DNA from: Desulfatitalea sp.
GTDB lineage: Bacteria; Desulfobacterota; Desulfobacteria; Desulfobacterales; Desulfosarcinaceae
Assembly: GCA_013041835.1 (NCBI GenBank)
Contig: JABDRH010000160.1
Coordinates: forward strand, 1 to 8,494
Length of the DNA stretch: 8,494 bases
Direction of reading: 5' to 3'
In this document: piece after piece, positions 1 to 5,567 of the stretch
How positions within the stretch are numbered: position 1 is the first letter of the stretch
Layout: every line of letters begins with the position of its first letter
Position numbers and translations under genes: made by a program
Notes under the pieces: generated by a model
Database searches by the model: none
Seen by the model: the letters and a program-made list of their open reading frames with translations, nothing else
What the model was told of the DNA's origin: nothing

Positions 1-1
1 T

Positions 2-643
2 ACCGCCGCCATTGCCGAGGAGATGGGGGATGTGCTGTTCCAGGTGCTGTTTTTAATGCATCTTTTTCACGAGGCGGATCGTTTCGCGCCCACCGATGTT
101 TTGGAAAGGAATCTTGCGAAAATGATCCGCCGGCACCCCCATGTGTTCGGCGCGGATCAGGTACCCGATGCCGGTCAGGTCAAGCAGCGCTGGCGGGAAA
201 TCAAGCAGCAGGAAAAAGGCGACCACAATAATGAATCCCTCATGGACACCGTGCCTTCGGGATTGCCGGCCTTGCTGCGCGCCTACCGCATTTCCGAGCG
301 CGCCGTGGGCGCCGGCTTTGACTGGGACGATGTGGGGCAGGTGGTGGCACAGGCCGAGTCGGAATGGGTGGAATTCAAGGACGAGCTCAATCGCATCGCC
401 GACACCGGTGAAAGCGCCAAGCGGCGGGCGGAAGAAGAATTGGGTGATGTACTGTTCACGCTGGTCAACGTGGCCCGAAAGGCGGGGCTTCACCCCGAGC
501 GTGCCTTGGCCGCATCGACCCGAAAATTTATCCGCCGCTTCAAGCAGATGGAGCATATGGCCGCCGATCGGGGCAATCGACTCGAAGATGTACCGCGGGC
601 CGATATGGAGGCGTATTGGCAGGCGGCAAAAAAGACTGAATAA
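2..643 (+). CDS. mazG: Nucleoside triphosphate pyrophosphohydrolase MazG, 5' end outside window
   Basis: MazG hydrolyses (d)NTPs to NMP and pyrophosphate in the cytoplasm, removing damaged nucleotides. The frame is open from the left edge, so the start is missing; 213 residues are visible against about 260 for full-length MazG. Two tandem MazG folds can be seen. The end of the first includes the metal-binding EEMGD motif at the left edge and the family signature KMIRRHPHVFG. The linker carries the typical W-x-x-IK-x-x-EK pattern. The second domain has ESEWVEFKDE and EEELGD, the EExxE and EExxD pairs that bind magnesium, followed by ALAASTRKFIRRF. Nothing is broken in the visible part. It converges with the leftward flagellar-type genes, and a hairpin at 739-760 lies between them. 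Family identity is confident; the first domain cannot be judged. Confidence 0.93.
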   Translation, partial: TAAIAEEMGDVLFQVLFLMHLFHEADRFAPTDVLERNLAKMIRRHPHVFGADQVPDAGQVKQRWREIKQQEKGDHNNESLMDTVPSGLPALLRAYRISERAVGAGFDWDDVGQVVAQAESEWVEFKDELNRIADTGESAKRRAEEELGDVLFTLVNVARKAGLHPERALAASTRKFIRRFKQMEHMAADRGNRLEDVPRADMEAYWQAAKKTE

Positions 644-738
644 GGGCTTGCGCATAAATGCTGAACTTTTTGATGCGCGAGCCTATGCGTTTTGACAGGG
701 TTGCACCAACCTGGGGCAGCGGTCGGCGCGGAAACAAT

Positions 739-760
739 AAACCGGCCAGGCGGCCGGTTT
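739..760 (-). terminator. Intrinsic terminator after the FlaG-like gene, possibly bidirectional
   Basis: A perfect 9-bp inverted repeat (AAACCGGCC at 739-747, GGCCGGTTT at 752-760) encloses a 4-nt loop. Read leftward, the stem is followed by TTTATTGTTT, a reasonable U-rich tail, so it fits best as the terminator of the leftward gene ending at 792. Read rightward there are only three Ts, so it may serve mazG less well. Confidence 0.75.
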
Positions 761-791
761 AGGGCAGGGAAAAGCGGGGGCGATGTGCGCC

Positions 792-1082
792 CTAGGCGCG
801 TTCATCTACCGGTTTGTACGATGGCGGCACGCGGAAAATGAGATCACCGTTTTTGTCATACTTCTCATATACAACGGTGTTGTGGTCCAACAGGTATTTG
901 GATGTGCCTTCGTCCCGGGTTTTTTTTGACTCGGATTTGCCACCCGATGCGGCATCTTCAACGGGCCTGGCCTGCCGGACTTCTTCAGCTTTCTCTTGGG
1001 CAACTTGTTTGTCATGAATTGCGCCGCCGGGTTCGATTTTCATGGCGGTGCGAAGTGCGCCTTCGCCGATATTGTTAATCAT
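792..1082 (-). CDS. Small FlaG-like protein, second gene of a flagellar-type unit
   Basis: This 96-residue soluble protein starts at ATG 1082, chosen over the upstream in-frame ATG at 1181 because AGGGGG sits 6 nt before it. The first 55 residues are polar and low in complexity, rich in Lys, Glu and Ala. The conserved-looking part is the C-terminus, VVYEKYDKNGDLIFRVPP, which resembles the end of FlaG proteins (a short beta segment, then a D-x-x-G-E/D-x-I-x-x-[IV]-PP pattern). FlaG proteins influence flagellar filament length or assembly in several bacteria. There is no signal peptide or membrane segment. It lies 70 bp downstream of a gene with a sigma-28-like promoter, on the same strand, which supports a flagellar role. 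The match is short and the N-terminus is not recognisable, so the assignment is inference. Confidence 0.6.
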   Translation of the reverse strand: MINNIGEGALRTAMKIEPGGAIHDKQVAQEKAEEVRQARPVEDAASGGKSESKKTRDEGTSKYLLDHNTVVYEKYDKNGDLIFRVPPSYKPVDERA

Positions 1083-1152
1083 GATGAACCCCCTTTCTTC
1101 CCTTACAACTGGATGGGAGCTGCCCCTCGCCATCCTTGTCCGGACCCATCGC

Positions 1153-1560
1153 CTATTCCACAGGCTTATGGGTCGTCGCAACCGGTTCGCCGGGTACGGC
1201 GTTTAAACGCTGTACAGGCAAAGAGTTGCTGGTTTTCCGATTGTTCTCGTCTATTGCACTATATGTGAATTCCACATCCCAATGTGAAGCGCCGTTGTTT
1301 CTGACATTGGGAACCTTGGTTTTGCGTTGGGCCAATATCTTTTCAAATCCTTTTTGCGGATCCAGATGGGCCATGTGATCCACAATTTCTGCCGACACTT
1401 TGTCAATGAGCGACTGACGTTGATCACTGCGGCTCAGGGCGACTTTGTCACCGTGTACCTGGGGTGTCTTCGGCCTTTGGATTCGATTTGTCGAATCTTG
1501 GCTTAGCTGTTTGCGGTACACATTGAGCACATTGTGAATTTGATAGCTTTGAATATACAT
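1153..1560 (-). CDS. DVU0524-like FlgM-associated protein
   Basis: This 135-residue cytoplasmic-type protein begins MYIQSYQIHNVLNVYRKQL. That opening is what I recall from the family called DVU0524 FlgM-associated protein in Desulfovibrio-type bacteria; its biochemical role is unknown. Residues 38-62, with GDKVALSRSDQR and a following amphipathic stretch, loosely resemble the D-x-V-x-LS start of the sigma-28-binding half of the anti-sigma factor FlgM, but this is only a visual likeness. The C-terminal third is polar. The start is secure: GGAGGG lies 7 nt upstream of ATG 1560. A sigma-28-like promoter at 1581-1607 immediately precedes it, and the FlaG-like gene follows 70 bp downstream. The protein is soluble, with no transmembrane segment. 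Family recognition is from memory of the N-terminal motif and needs a profile search. Confidence 0.6.
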   Translation of the reverse strand: MYIQSYQIHNVLNVYRKQLSQDSTNRIQRPKTPQVHGDKVALSRSDQRQSLIDKVSAEIVDHMAHLDPQKGFEKILAQRKTKVPNVRNNGASHWDVEFTYSAIDENNRKTSNSLPVQRLNAVPGEPVATTHKPVE

Positions 1561-1580
1561 TTCTAGTCCCTCCGAGATCT

Positions 1581-1607
1581 ATATCGGCGATCCCTCGGGC
1601 AACTTAA
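1581..1607 (-). promoter_or_regulatory. Sigma-28 (FliA) type flagellar promoter
   Basis: On the minus strand the sequence reads TTAAGTTG, an 11-bp spacer, then GCCGATAT. The enterobacterial FliA consensus is TAAAGTTT-N11-GCCGATAA, so the -35 matches 6 of 8, the -10 matches 7 of 8, and the spacer is exact. The -35 spans 1600-1607 and the -10 spans 1581-1588. The expected transcription start near 1575 is just before the GGAGGG ribosome-binding site (1568-1573) of the gene at 1560, giving a leader of about 15 nt. Confidence 0.78.
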
Positions 1608-1636
1608 GAAAAAAATGCAGCAAACTGCTTTTTTCT
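1607..1636. terminator. A/T-flanked hairpin, bidirectional terminator candidate
   Basis: GCAG (1617-1620) and CTGC (1625-1628) form a 4-bp core around CAAA. It is extended by pairing of the flanking A run (1609-1615) with the T run (1629-1634), with T1616 unpaired. Both strands end in at least six Ts, so it can terminate in either direction. The core is short. It lies between the aldolase operon and the sigma-28 promoter and touches the -35 element, so it could insulate that promoter from readthrough. Confidence 0.5.
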
Positions 1637-1710
1637 CTAATTATTTTCAAATATGTTTAAATACAATGAGTTGAAGGGGATGCTGGTGGGCCGGCGCTTG
1701 ATGGAAAACA

Positions 1711-1743
1711 GCAAACGGATACGCACCCGACGCACCCGTTTGC
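1711..1743 (-). terminator. Terminator-like hairpin after the aldolase gene
   Basis: GCAAACGG (1711-1718) pairs with CCGTTTGC (1736-1743), an 8-bp perfect stem, around a 17-nt loop. The loop region contains a tandem repeat of ACGCACCCG (1721-1729 and 1730-1738). Read leftward, the stem is followed by TGTTTTCC; read rightward, by CACTTTTTA. It is 32 bp past the aldolase stop codon. The large loop makes it weaker than a textbook terminator, but the hairpin at 1607-1636 could back it up. Confidence 0.5.
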
Positions 1744-1774
1744 CACTTTTTATGACGCTATGCCAAACCGAAGA

Positions 1775-3061
1775 TCAGTCGTCGAAATCGCCTTGCGGAC
1801 CTTTATCCGATTCGATGGTTTTGGCACGTTCCACGATTTTTTCACGGGTCCATTCATACGGGTTTTCAATACGGTCGGCCTTGGGGCCGGGATCGTAACT
1901 GCCGGCCTCGAGAATTTGAGCAACAGCCAGCGGCGCCGTATCCTTGGCATTGAGCACATCGATCAGCATCGTATAGACAAATTCTTCCACGCGCTGAGCC
2001 ATACGGTCGCGCACCCCTTTGGGCTGAGTCAGCAATTTGCTCTCAAATGGAAGGTTCAGCTTCTTGTAGTTGCCGCCTGACCACTCCTTGGCCTTGGCAT
2101 GGGCTTTCATCTCCTCCCACATGGCTTCGGTAACGCCCTGGTCCTTCACTTTGATAAATTGTCCCGATTTATCCAGGATGGCATTGCCGTAATCGTTGAC
2201 CTCAAGGCCCCAGGAGATCATTTGCAGCGCCGTGGCGACGTTGGCTTTCGTGGTATGGGTCTTCTGAACGATTTCGCGCAGCCGTTCGGAGCTGTTGCCC
2301 GAGGTGCCGTGCTGGGCGCCGGAAACCTTATAGGGCACCAGGGCATCGTGGATATCGGCGGTCAGGTCGACCTGAATCCCCTGGCCGCTGGCTTCAATGC
2401 CATGGGTGGTGCCGTTGTTCAGGGCGATCCAGTTGGGAAAAACGTCATGGGCATTGAGCCCTTGGATGAGAAACAGGGCTTCTGATTTCGTTGAAAGGCC
2501 CTGCTTGCCCTTGATTTCTCCCACTTCGGTTTCCAGACCGGCCCAAGTCGGGATGAAGGGCGCCAATTCAATGGCGGCCAATAGATTTTGGTCGTCTGGC
2601 ATATGGGAGGCATCCACGGCGATGGAGGTGATCCCCGCATCGAACATTGAAGGAATTTCAGTTTTGGCGATATCGATGTCCTGGGCGTTCTTAATGCCGT
2701 AGTGATCCGCGTGGATGGCTACCGGAACGGTGATGCCCATCTCGTTGCACAGGGCGTCCACAGTGCGGGCCATGTTCCAATAGTTGGTCGCACAATAGGC
2801 CCCGGTGCCCCCTTCGGATTTGGCGATTTCAATGATCAATACCGAATTGGCGCGCTGGGCGGCTCGCAGGGCACCCCGGATCACGAAAATATTGCGGCCG
2901 TTGGCGGCGATGCTGACGCTTTTCCCCTTGGCCAGCATGGCCAGGTCGATGTACTTGCCGCTGACCAGCAAGGCCTGCGAATTGGGAAACAGGTTTTTTA
3001 TGTTCGGCGGCCGGCCTACCTGCAGCGCCTGGTTGAAGTCCGATCGTGCCACGTTCGACAT
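1775..3061 (-). CDS. fba: Class II (zinc) fructose-bisphosphate aldolase, long form
   Basis: The enzyme cleaves fructose 1,6-bisphosphate to dihydroxyacetone phosphate and glyceraldehyde 3-phosphate, or condenses them in gluconeogenesis, in the cytoplasm. The 428-residue protein has the class II pattern in order: HADHYG at 117-122 (zinc and catalytic region, H117, D119, H120), DASHMPDDQN at 150-159, LETEVGEIKG at 176-185, NNGTTHG at 215-221 (H220), and SGAQHGTSG at 247-255 (H251). The last two are the usual zinc-histidine and phosphate-binding stretches, although typical members read GTVHG and HGGSG or HGASG. It is longer than the common 285-360-residue forms because of a C-terminal extension of roughly 110 residues. 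The start at ATG 3061 follows GAGGAGG, which lies inside the end of the DUF4124 gene, so translation is probably coupled. Activity on a related ketose bisphosphate cannot be excluded. Confidence 0.9.
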   Translation of the reverse strand: MSNVARSDFNQALQVGRPPNIKNLFPNSQALLVSGKYIDLAMLAKGKSVSIAANGRNIFVIRGALRAAQRANSVLIIEIAKSEGGTGAYCATNYWNMARTVDALCNEMGITVPVAIHADHYGIKNAQDIDIAKTEIPSMFDAGITSIAVDASHMPDDQNLLAAIELAPFIPTWAGLETEVGEIKGKQGLSTKSEALFLIQGLNAHDVFPNWIALNNGTTHGIEASGQGIQVDLTADIHDALVPYKVSGAQHGTSGNSSERLREIVQKTHTTKANVATALQMISWGLEVNDYGNAILDKSGQFIKVKDQGVTEAMWEEMKAHAKAKEWSGGNYKKLNLPFESKLLTQPKGVRDRMAQRVEEFVYTMLIDVLNAKDTAPLAVAQILEAGSYDPGPKADRIENPYEWTREKIVERAKTIESDKGPQGDFDD

Positions 3062-3063
3062 AC

Positions 3064-3588
3064 TTAGTCCTCCTCTTGCTTTTTGGCTTTTTCTGACTTC
3101 TCGGCCTTAACGCGTGCATTGAAAGCCTCCACCTTTTCATTAAAGGCATCCCTTTTCTTTTCGTAGGCTTGAATGCGCGAGTTAAAATCGATGATTTTAT
3201 CATTATACGCTTTGATTTGATCGGGTGTTACAGCATTTTGCTTGTCTTCATCCAGTGTGCCGCGCTGTTGCATTAAAGTTTCATACTCCCGGTTCAAGGC
3301 ATCTTCCTCTTGTTTGAGCTGTTGCCGCCCTGCTGTCGGCTGATCATCGTCGGTTTGCGTTGTTTCGGGTTTTGCCGATTTTTCAGTCTTGATCGCGGCA
3401 GAAGGGGGGGGCGCGGAGGGTTCTTCATAGGATTTGGCCTCGTCGCGTTGATCAGCGGGCACATTGCTCAAGTCGTCGGTGTACAAGATGTTGCCGTGTT
3501 GATCGACATAGCGGTAAAATTCGGCCCCTCCGGGTTGCACACCAAGGAGTAGGATCAACATTGCTGTTGGAATGGTAAAAAATTTCAT
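3064..3588 (-). CDS. Secreted DUF4124-domain protein with C-terminal coiled coil
   Basis: This 174-residue protein has no known biochemical role. The start is ATG 3588, 13 codons inside the longest frame, because a signal peptide begins there (MKFF, a hydrophobic core TAMLILLLGV, a likely cut near GGAE) and GAAGG lies about 10 nt upstream. The mature N-terminus, EFYRYVDQHGNILYTDDLSNVP, is a clear DUF4124 domain, a small envelope domain common in Proteobacteria. A Pro/Ser/Thr-rich linker follows (about residues 57-90). The rest, to the C-terminus, is highly charged with heptad-like spacing and is probably coiled coil, ending in a Lys/Glu-rich tail. Periplasmic location is expected. It is the promoter-proximal gene of a two-gene operon with the aldolase, with 2 bp between stop and start. 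A metabolic link to the aldolase is not evident. Confidence 0.85.
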   Translation of the reverse strand: MKFFTIPTAMLILLLGVQPGGAEFYRYVDQHGNILYTDDLSNVPADQRDEAKSYEEPSAPPPSAAIKTEKSAKPETTQTDDDQPTAGRQQLKQEEDALNREYETLMQQRGTLDEDKQNAVTPDQIKAYNDKIIDFNSRIQAYEKKRDAFNEKVEAFNARVKAEKSEKAKKQEED

Positions 3589-3591
3589 GTT

Positions 3592-3682
3592 GTAAACACC
3601 TTCAATTGGGTTGCGCTTGCCTACCACGTTTACGAATAGTTAGAAACTATGGTATGTTGCATTAATTAGGCTTGTGTAAACG
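3592..3682 (-). repeat. Leader with three GTTTAC/GTAAAC copies and a small dyad
   Basis: On the transcript strand the order is CGTTTAC (3676-3682), the dyad ATAGTT-N3-AACTAT (3636-3650), GTAAACG (3627-3633), then GTTTAC (3592-3597) between the ribosome-binding site and start codon of the DUF4124 gene. The middle copy can pair with either outer copy. Pairing with the downstream copy would cover part of the translation start. The first copy overlaps the predicted transcription start, so it may instead be part of a DNA-binding site. The repeats are seen directly; the function is speculation. Confidence 0.35.
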
Positions 3683-3684
3683 CC

Positions 3685-3714
3685 ACTATATGGTTTATCA
3701 ACAGATTATGTCAA
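3685..3714 (-). promoter_or_regulatory. Sigma-70 promoter for the DUF4124-aldolase operon
   Basis: The minus strand has a perfect TTGACA (3709-3714), an 18-bp spacer and TATAGT (3685-3690), which matches the -10 consensus at 5 of 6 positions. The predicted start near 3678 gives a leader of about 90 nt before ATG 3588. No other promoter is evident before the aldolase, so both genes probably depend on it. Confidence 0.65.
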
Positions 3715-3806
3715 GGCTGCCTGATGCCGGCTCGATACAGACTCGGCGCTAGCGAACGGACAAAATTTGATCCATTGCTTGAATTACCGCAAAGACGCGG
3801 CACATG

Positions 3807-3835
3807 TTGACATATTCAACAAAAATCGTTATTTG
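3807..3835 (+). promoter_or_regulatory. Candidate promoter facing pssA
   Basis: A perfect TTGACA (3807-3812) is followed after 17 bp by TATTTG (3830-3835), which matches the -10 consensus at only three positions. It is on the correct strand and about 70 bp upstream of the pssA start. The -35 is convincing and the -10 is weak, so this may be an activated promoter or a chance match. The rest of the 3589-3907 divergent spacer holds the opposite promoter and leader; I see no further gene there. Confidence 0.4.
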
Positions 3836-3907
3836 CACCTTCATACCGCTTGCAGTGCGCGCCGCTGCTTCCTGGCGGGCATGATGCCCACATGGAGGGC
3901 TTAAGAG

Positions 3908-4696
3908 ATGGACCAAAAACAAAACAGAACATCACAGCGGAACCGAATTCGAAAGGGTGCCTACCTGCTTCCAAATCTGTGCACCACCATGAATATGTTT
4001 TGCGGCTTTTATTCGATCGTCGCCGCTATCGACGGAAATTACATTACAGCCGCCTACGCGATTTTGATCGCCGGTATTTTCGACAACCTGGATGGCAAAA
4101 TCGCCCGGGCCACACGCAGCACGAGCAATTTCGGCGTTGAATTCGACAGCCTGGCGGATCTGTTGTCGTTCGGCATGGCGCCCGGCATTATGATGTATCT
4201 ATGGGTCCTCAAACCACTGGGGCGTATCGGGTGGTTGGCTGGGTTTTTGTTCGTGGTCTGCGGCGCACTCAGACTGGCCCGCTTCAATACTCGGGCAGGC
4301 AAGAGTGACGCGCGATTTTTCCTTGGTTTGCCCATCCCCGCGGCAGCCGGGATGACGGCGGTCACCGTGATGTTCTGCCACAAGTTCGGTGTCGCGCAAC
4401 AGTCGTATCCCTTTATTTTCTTGGTCCTGCTCTATGGGCTATCCTTTTTGATGGTCAGTACCATTCGATACAGCAGTTTTAAAAAAATTGCGCTTTTCAG
4501 CAGGATGAATTTCAATGTCCTCGTTGGTGCCATTCTGGTGTTGATATTCATTGCGGCGCAACCCGCCATTGCGCTGTTCCTGCTTGGGGCCGCCTATGTG
4601 GTGTCCGGCCCGCTGCTGACCCCGTGGCAGCGCCGGCGGGCACGCCGGTTGCGCGAGGAGGCATCTGAAGAAGAAGACCAAGTGTCGGCCCCGTAA
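3908..4696 (+). CDS. pssA: CDP-diacylglycerol-serine O-phosphatidyltransferase
   Basis: This integral inner-membrane enzyme transfers phosphatidate from CDP-diacylglycerol to L-serine, making phosphatidylserine, the precursor of phosphatidylethanolamine. The full CDP-alcohol phosphatidyltransferase motif D-x2-D-G-x2-A-R-x8-G-x3-D-x3-D is present at residues 59-84 (D59, D62, G63, A66, R67, G76, D80, D84). Several hydrophobic segments follow, near 95-120, 133-155, 161-180 and 196-230. The basic N-terminus before LLPNLCTTMN and the opening FCGFYSIVAA are typical of the PssA type II family rather than PgsA. The 262-residue length fits. The tail is arginine-rich, then acidic. GGAGGG lies 8 nt before ATG 3908. 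The usual partner gene psd is not in the window. A terminator-like hairpin lies between this gene and greA. Confidence 0.93.
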   Translation: MDQKQNRTSQRNRIRKGAYLLPNLCTTMNMFCGFYSIVAAIDGNYITAAYAILIAGIFDNLDGKIARATRSTSNFGVEFDSLADLLSFGMAPGIMMYLWVLKPLGRIGWLAGFLFVVCGALRLARFNTRAGKSDARFFLGLPIPAAAGMTAVTVMFCHKFGVAQQSYPFIFLVLLYGLSFLMVSTIRYSSFKKIALFSRMNFNVLVGAILVLIFIAAQPAIALFLLGAAYVVSGPLLTPWQRRRARRLREEASEEEDQVSAP

Positions 4697-4725
4697 CGAC
4701 ATGCACTAAAACAAAGGTAACAGAC

Positions 4726-4758
4726 ACCGGGACGACTGCCGAGTCGCATACTTCCGGT
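4726..4758 (+). other. Nested hairpin in the pssA-greA spacer
   Basis: CGACT (4733-4737) pairs with AGTCG (4742-4746) around GCCG. ACCGG (4726-4730) can pair outside it with CCGGT (4754-4758), with an internal loop. There is no U tract after it, so it is not a terminator by itself. Together with the hairpin at 4782-4798 it gives the greA leader two consecutive structures. No promoter of good quality was found between pssA and greA. Confidence 0.35.
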
Positions 4759-4781
4759 TATGACAGTTTAATGAGCCAACA

Positions 4782-4808
4782 GCGGCCCCATGGGCCGCGG
4801 TTCTTTTA
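4782..4808 (+). terminator. Intrinsic terminator or attenuator just upstream of greA
   Basis: GCGGCCC (4782-4788) and GGGCCGC (4792-4798) form a perfect 7-bp GC stem with a 3-nt loop, followed by GG and TTCTTTT (4801-4807). The ribosome-binding site of greA begins only 7 nt later (AAAGGAG, 4815-4821). It may end pssA transcription or act as an attenuator in the greA leader. Confidence 0.65.
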
Positions 4809-4827
4809 TGGCACAAAGGAGTCAACA

Positions 4828-5295
4828 TTGGATAGAGTCCCCATTACCCAGCAAGGCTATGAAACCTTGAAACAAGAGTTGACCAACCTCATGAGCGTCG
4901 AACGCCCCAACGTGATCAAGGCCATTGAAGAGGCCCGCGCCCACGGTGACCTTTCTGAAAACGCTGAATTTGAAGCGGCCAAAGAGCGTCAAGCATTCAT
5001 AGAGGCGCGCATCAATGAACTCAACTACAAATTGGGCAACGCCCAAATCATTGATCCGGACACTCTATCCAAGGATTCCGTGGTGTTTGCAAGCCGGGTT
5101 CTATTATCCAATGTCGATACGGGAGAAGATGTGGAGTACCAACTGGTTGGTCCCGACGAATCCGATATCAAAGAGGGACGCATCTCGGTAACTTCACCAT
5201 TGGGCAAAGCCATCATTGGGCGGCGGCCTGGTGAGGAGATCGTGCTGCAGGCGCCAGGCGGCAAGCGAATTTACGAGTTGGTTGAGATTTTATAG
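4828..5295 (+). CDS. greA: Transcription elongation factor GreA
   Basis: GreA enters the secondary channel of RNA polymerase and stimulates cleavage of backtracked RNA, rescuing stalled complexes. The start is TTG 4828, not the upstream in-frame ATG at 4771. It is preceded by AAAGGAG with 6 nt spacing and gives the standard N-terminus DRVPITQQGYETLKQEL and a usual length of 155 residues. The longer form would add 19 residues encoded by a terminator hairpin. The N-terminal coiled coil (about 10-75) carries the tip motif GDLSENAEFEAAKERQ with the acidic residues D41 and E44. The C-terminal FKBP-like domain ends in SPLGKAIIGRRPGEE and a final beta strand. It is the first gene of the greA-rpoZ-ttcA-folE2 run, with 43 bp to rpoZ. 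Nothing is missing. Confidence 0.96.
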   Translation: MDRVPITQQGYETLKQELTNLMSVERPNVIKAIEEARAHGDLSENAEFEAAKERQAFIEARINELNYKLGNAQIIDPDTLSKDSVVFASRVLLSNVDTGEDVEYQLVGPDESDIKEGRISVTSPLGKAIIGRRPGEEIVLQAPGGKRIYELVEIL

Positions 5296-5338
5296 ATCCC
5301 GGATACAAGCATATCGCCCAAATATCATGGAGGTTGAA

Positions 5339-5545
5339 GTGGCACGGATTACTATTGAAGATTGTTTAAAAAGAGTGGACAACCGGTTCAAGCTGGTCCA
5401 CATGGCTGCCTCGCGTGTACGGCAAATTCGCGAAGGGTCCGAATACTTGGTGAATTCTCCTAAGAACGAAGACATTGTGGTGGCGCTGCGCGAGTTGGCG
5501 GCCGGCAAGGTCGTGACCAAGCGTCAACTTCCCGAACCGGAATAG
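5339..5545 (+). CDS. rpoZ: DNA-directed RNA polymerase omega subunit
   Basis: Omega binds the beta-prime subunit, helps RNA polymerase assembly and, in many proteobacteria, contributes to a ppGpp site. The start is GTG 5339, preceded by GGAGG with a 5-nt spacer, giving the canonical N-terminus ARITIEDCLKRVDNRFKLV. ATG 5327 in the same frame would add four residues and would put the Shine-Dalgarno sequence inside the gene. The product is 68 residues. It includes the MAASRVRQI helix, where the N-x-F-x-L-V then A-x-R-x-R-Q pattern is diagnostic, and NEDIVVALRELAAGKV. This is short next to the 91-residue E. coli protein but normal for many delta-type bacteria. It lies between greA and the ttcA-like gene and is probably co-transcribed. 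Confidence 0.95.
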   Translation: MARITIEDCLKRVDNRFKLVHMAASRVRQIREGSEYLVNSPKNEDIVVALRELAAGKVVTKRQLPEPE

Positions 5546-5567
5546 ACAGCGGATCCTTATTGCCCAA

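Noticed and set aside
53..655. Long open frame antisense to mazG (200 codons)
   Set aside because: It lies wholly over a well-conserved MazG coding region, its translation resembles no family I know, and it has no supporting context.
650..692. Possible mazG terminator formed by GCGCAT/ATGCGC or CGCATA/TATGCG
   Set aside because: The stems are only 6 bp with loops of 17 nt or more, mutually exclusive, and followed by a short T run; too weak to list.
1640..1670. AT-rich stretch with promoter-like TTGTAT and TAATTA on the minus strand
   Set aside because: Such matches are frequent in AT-rich DNA, and a much better sigma-28 promoter lies downstream.
3747..3754. Perfect palindrome CGCTAGCG in the divergent spacer
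   Set aside because: An 8-bp palindrome without extension, repetition or a matching known operator is expected by chance.
4771..4827. Upstream ATG start for greA
   Set aside because: It would add 19 residues absent from GreA proteins and would make a GC hairpin with a U tract part of the coding sequence; the TTG at 4828 has the better ribosome site.
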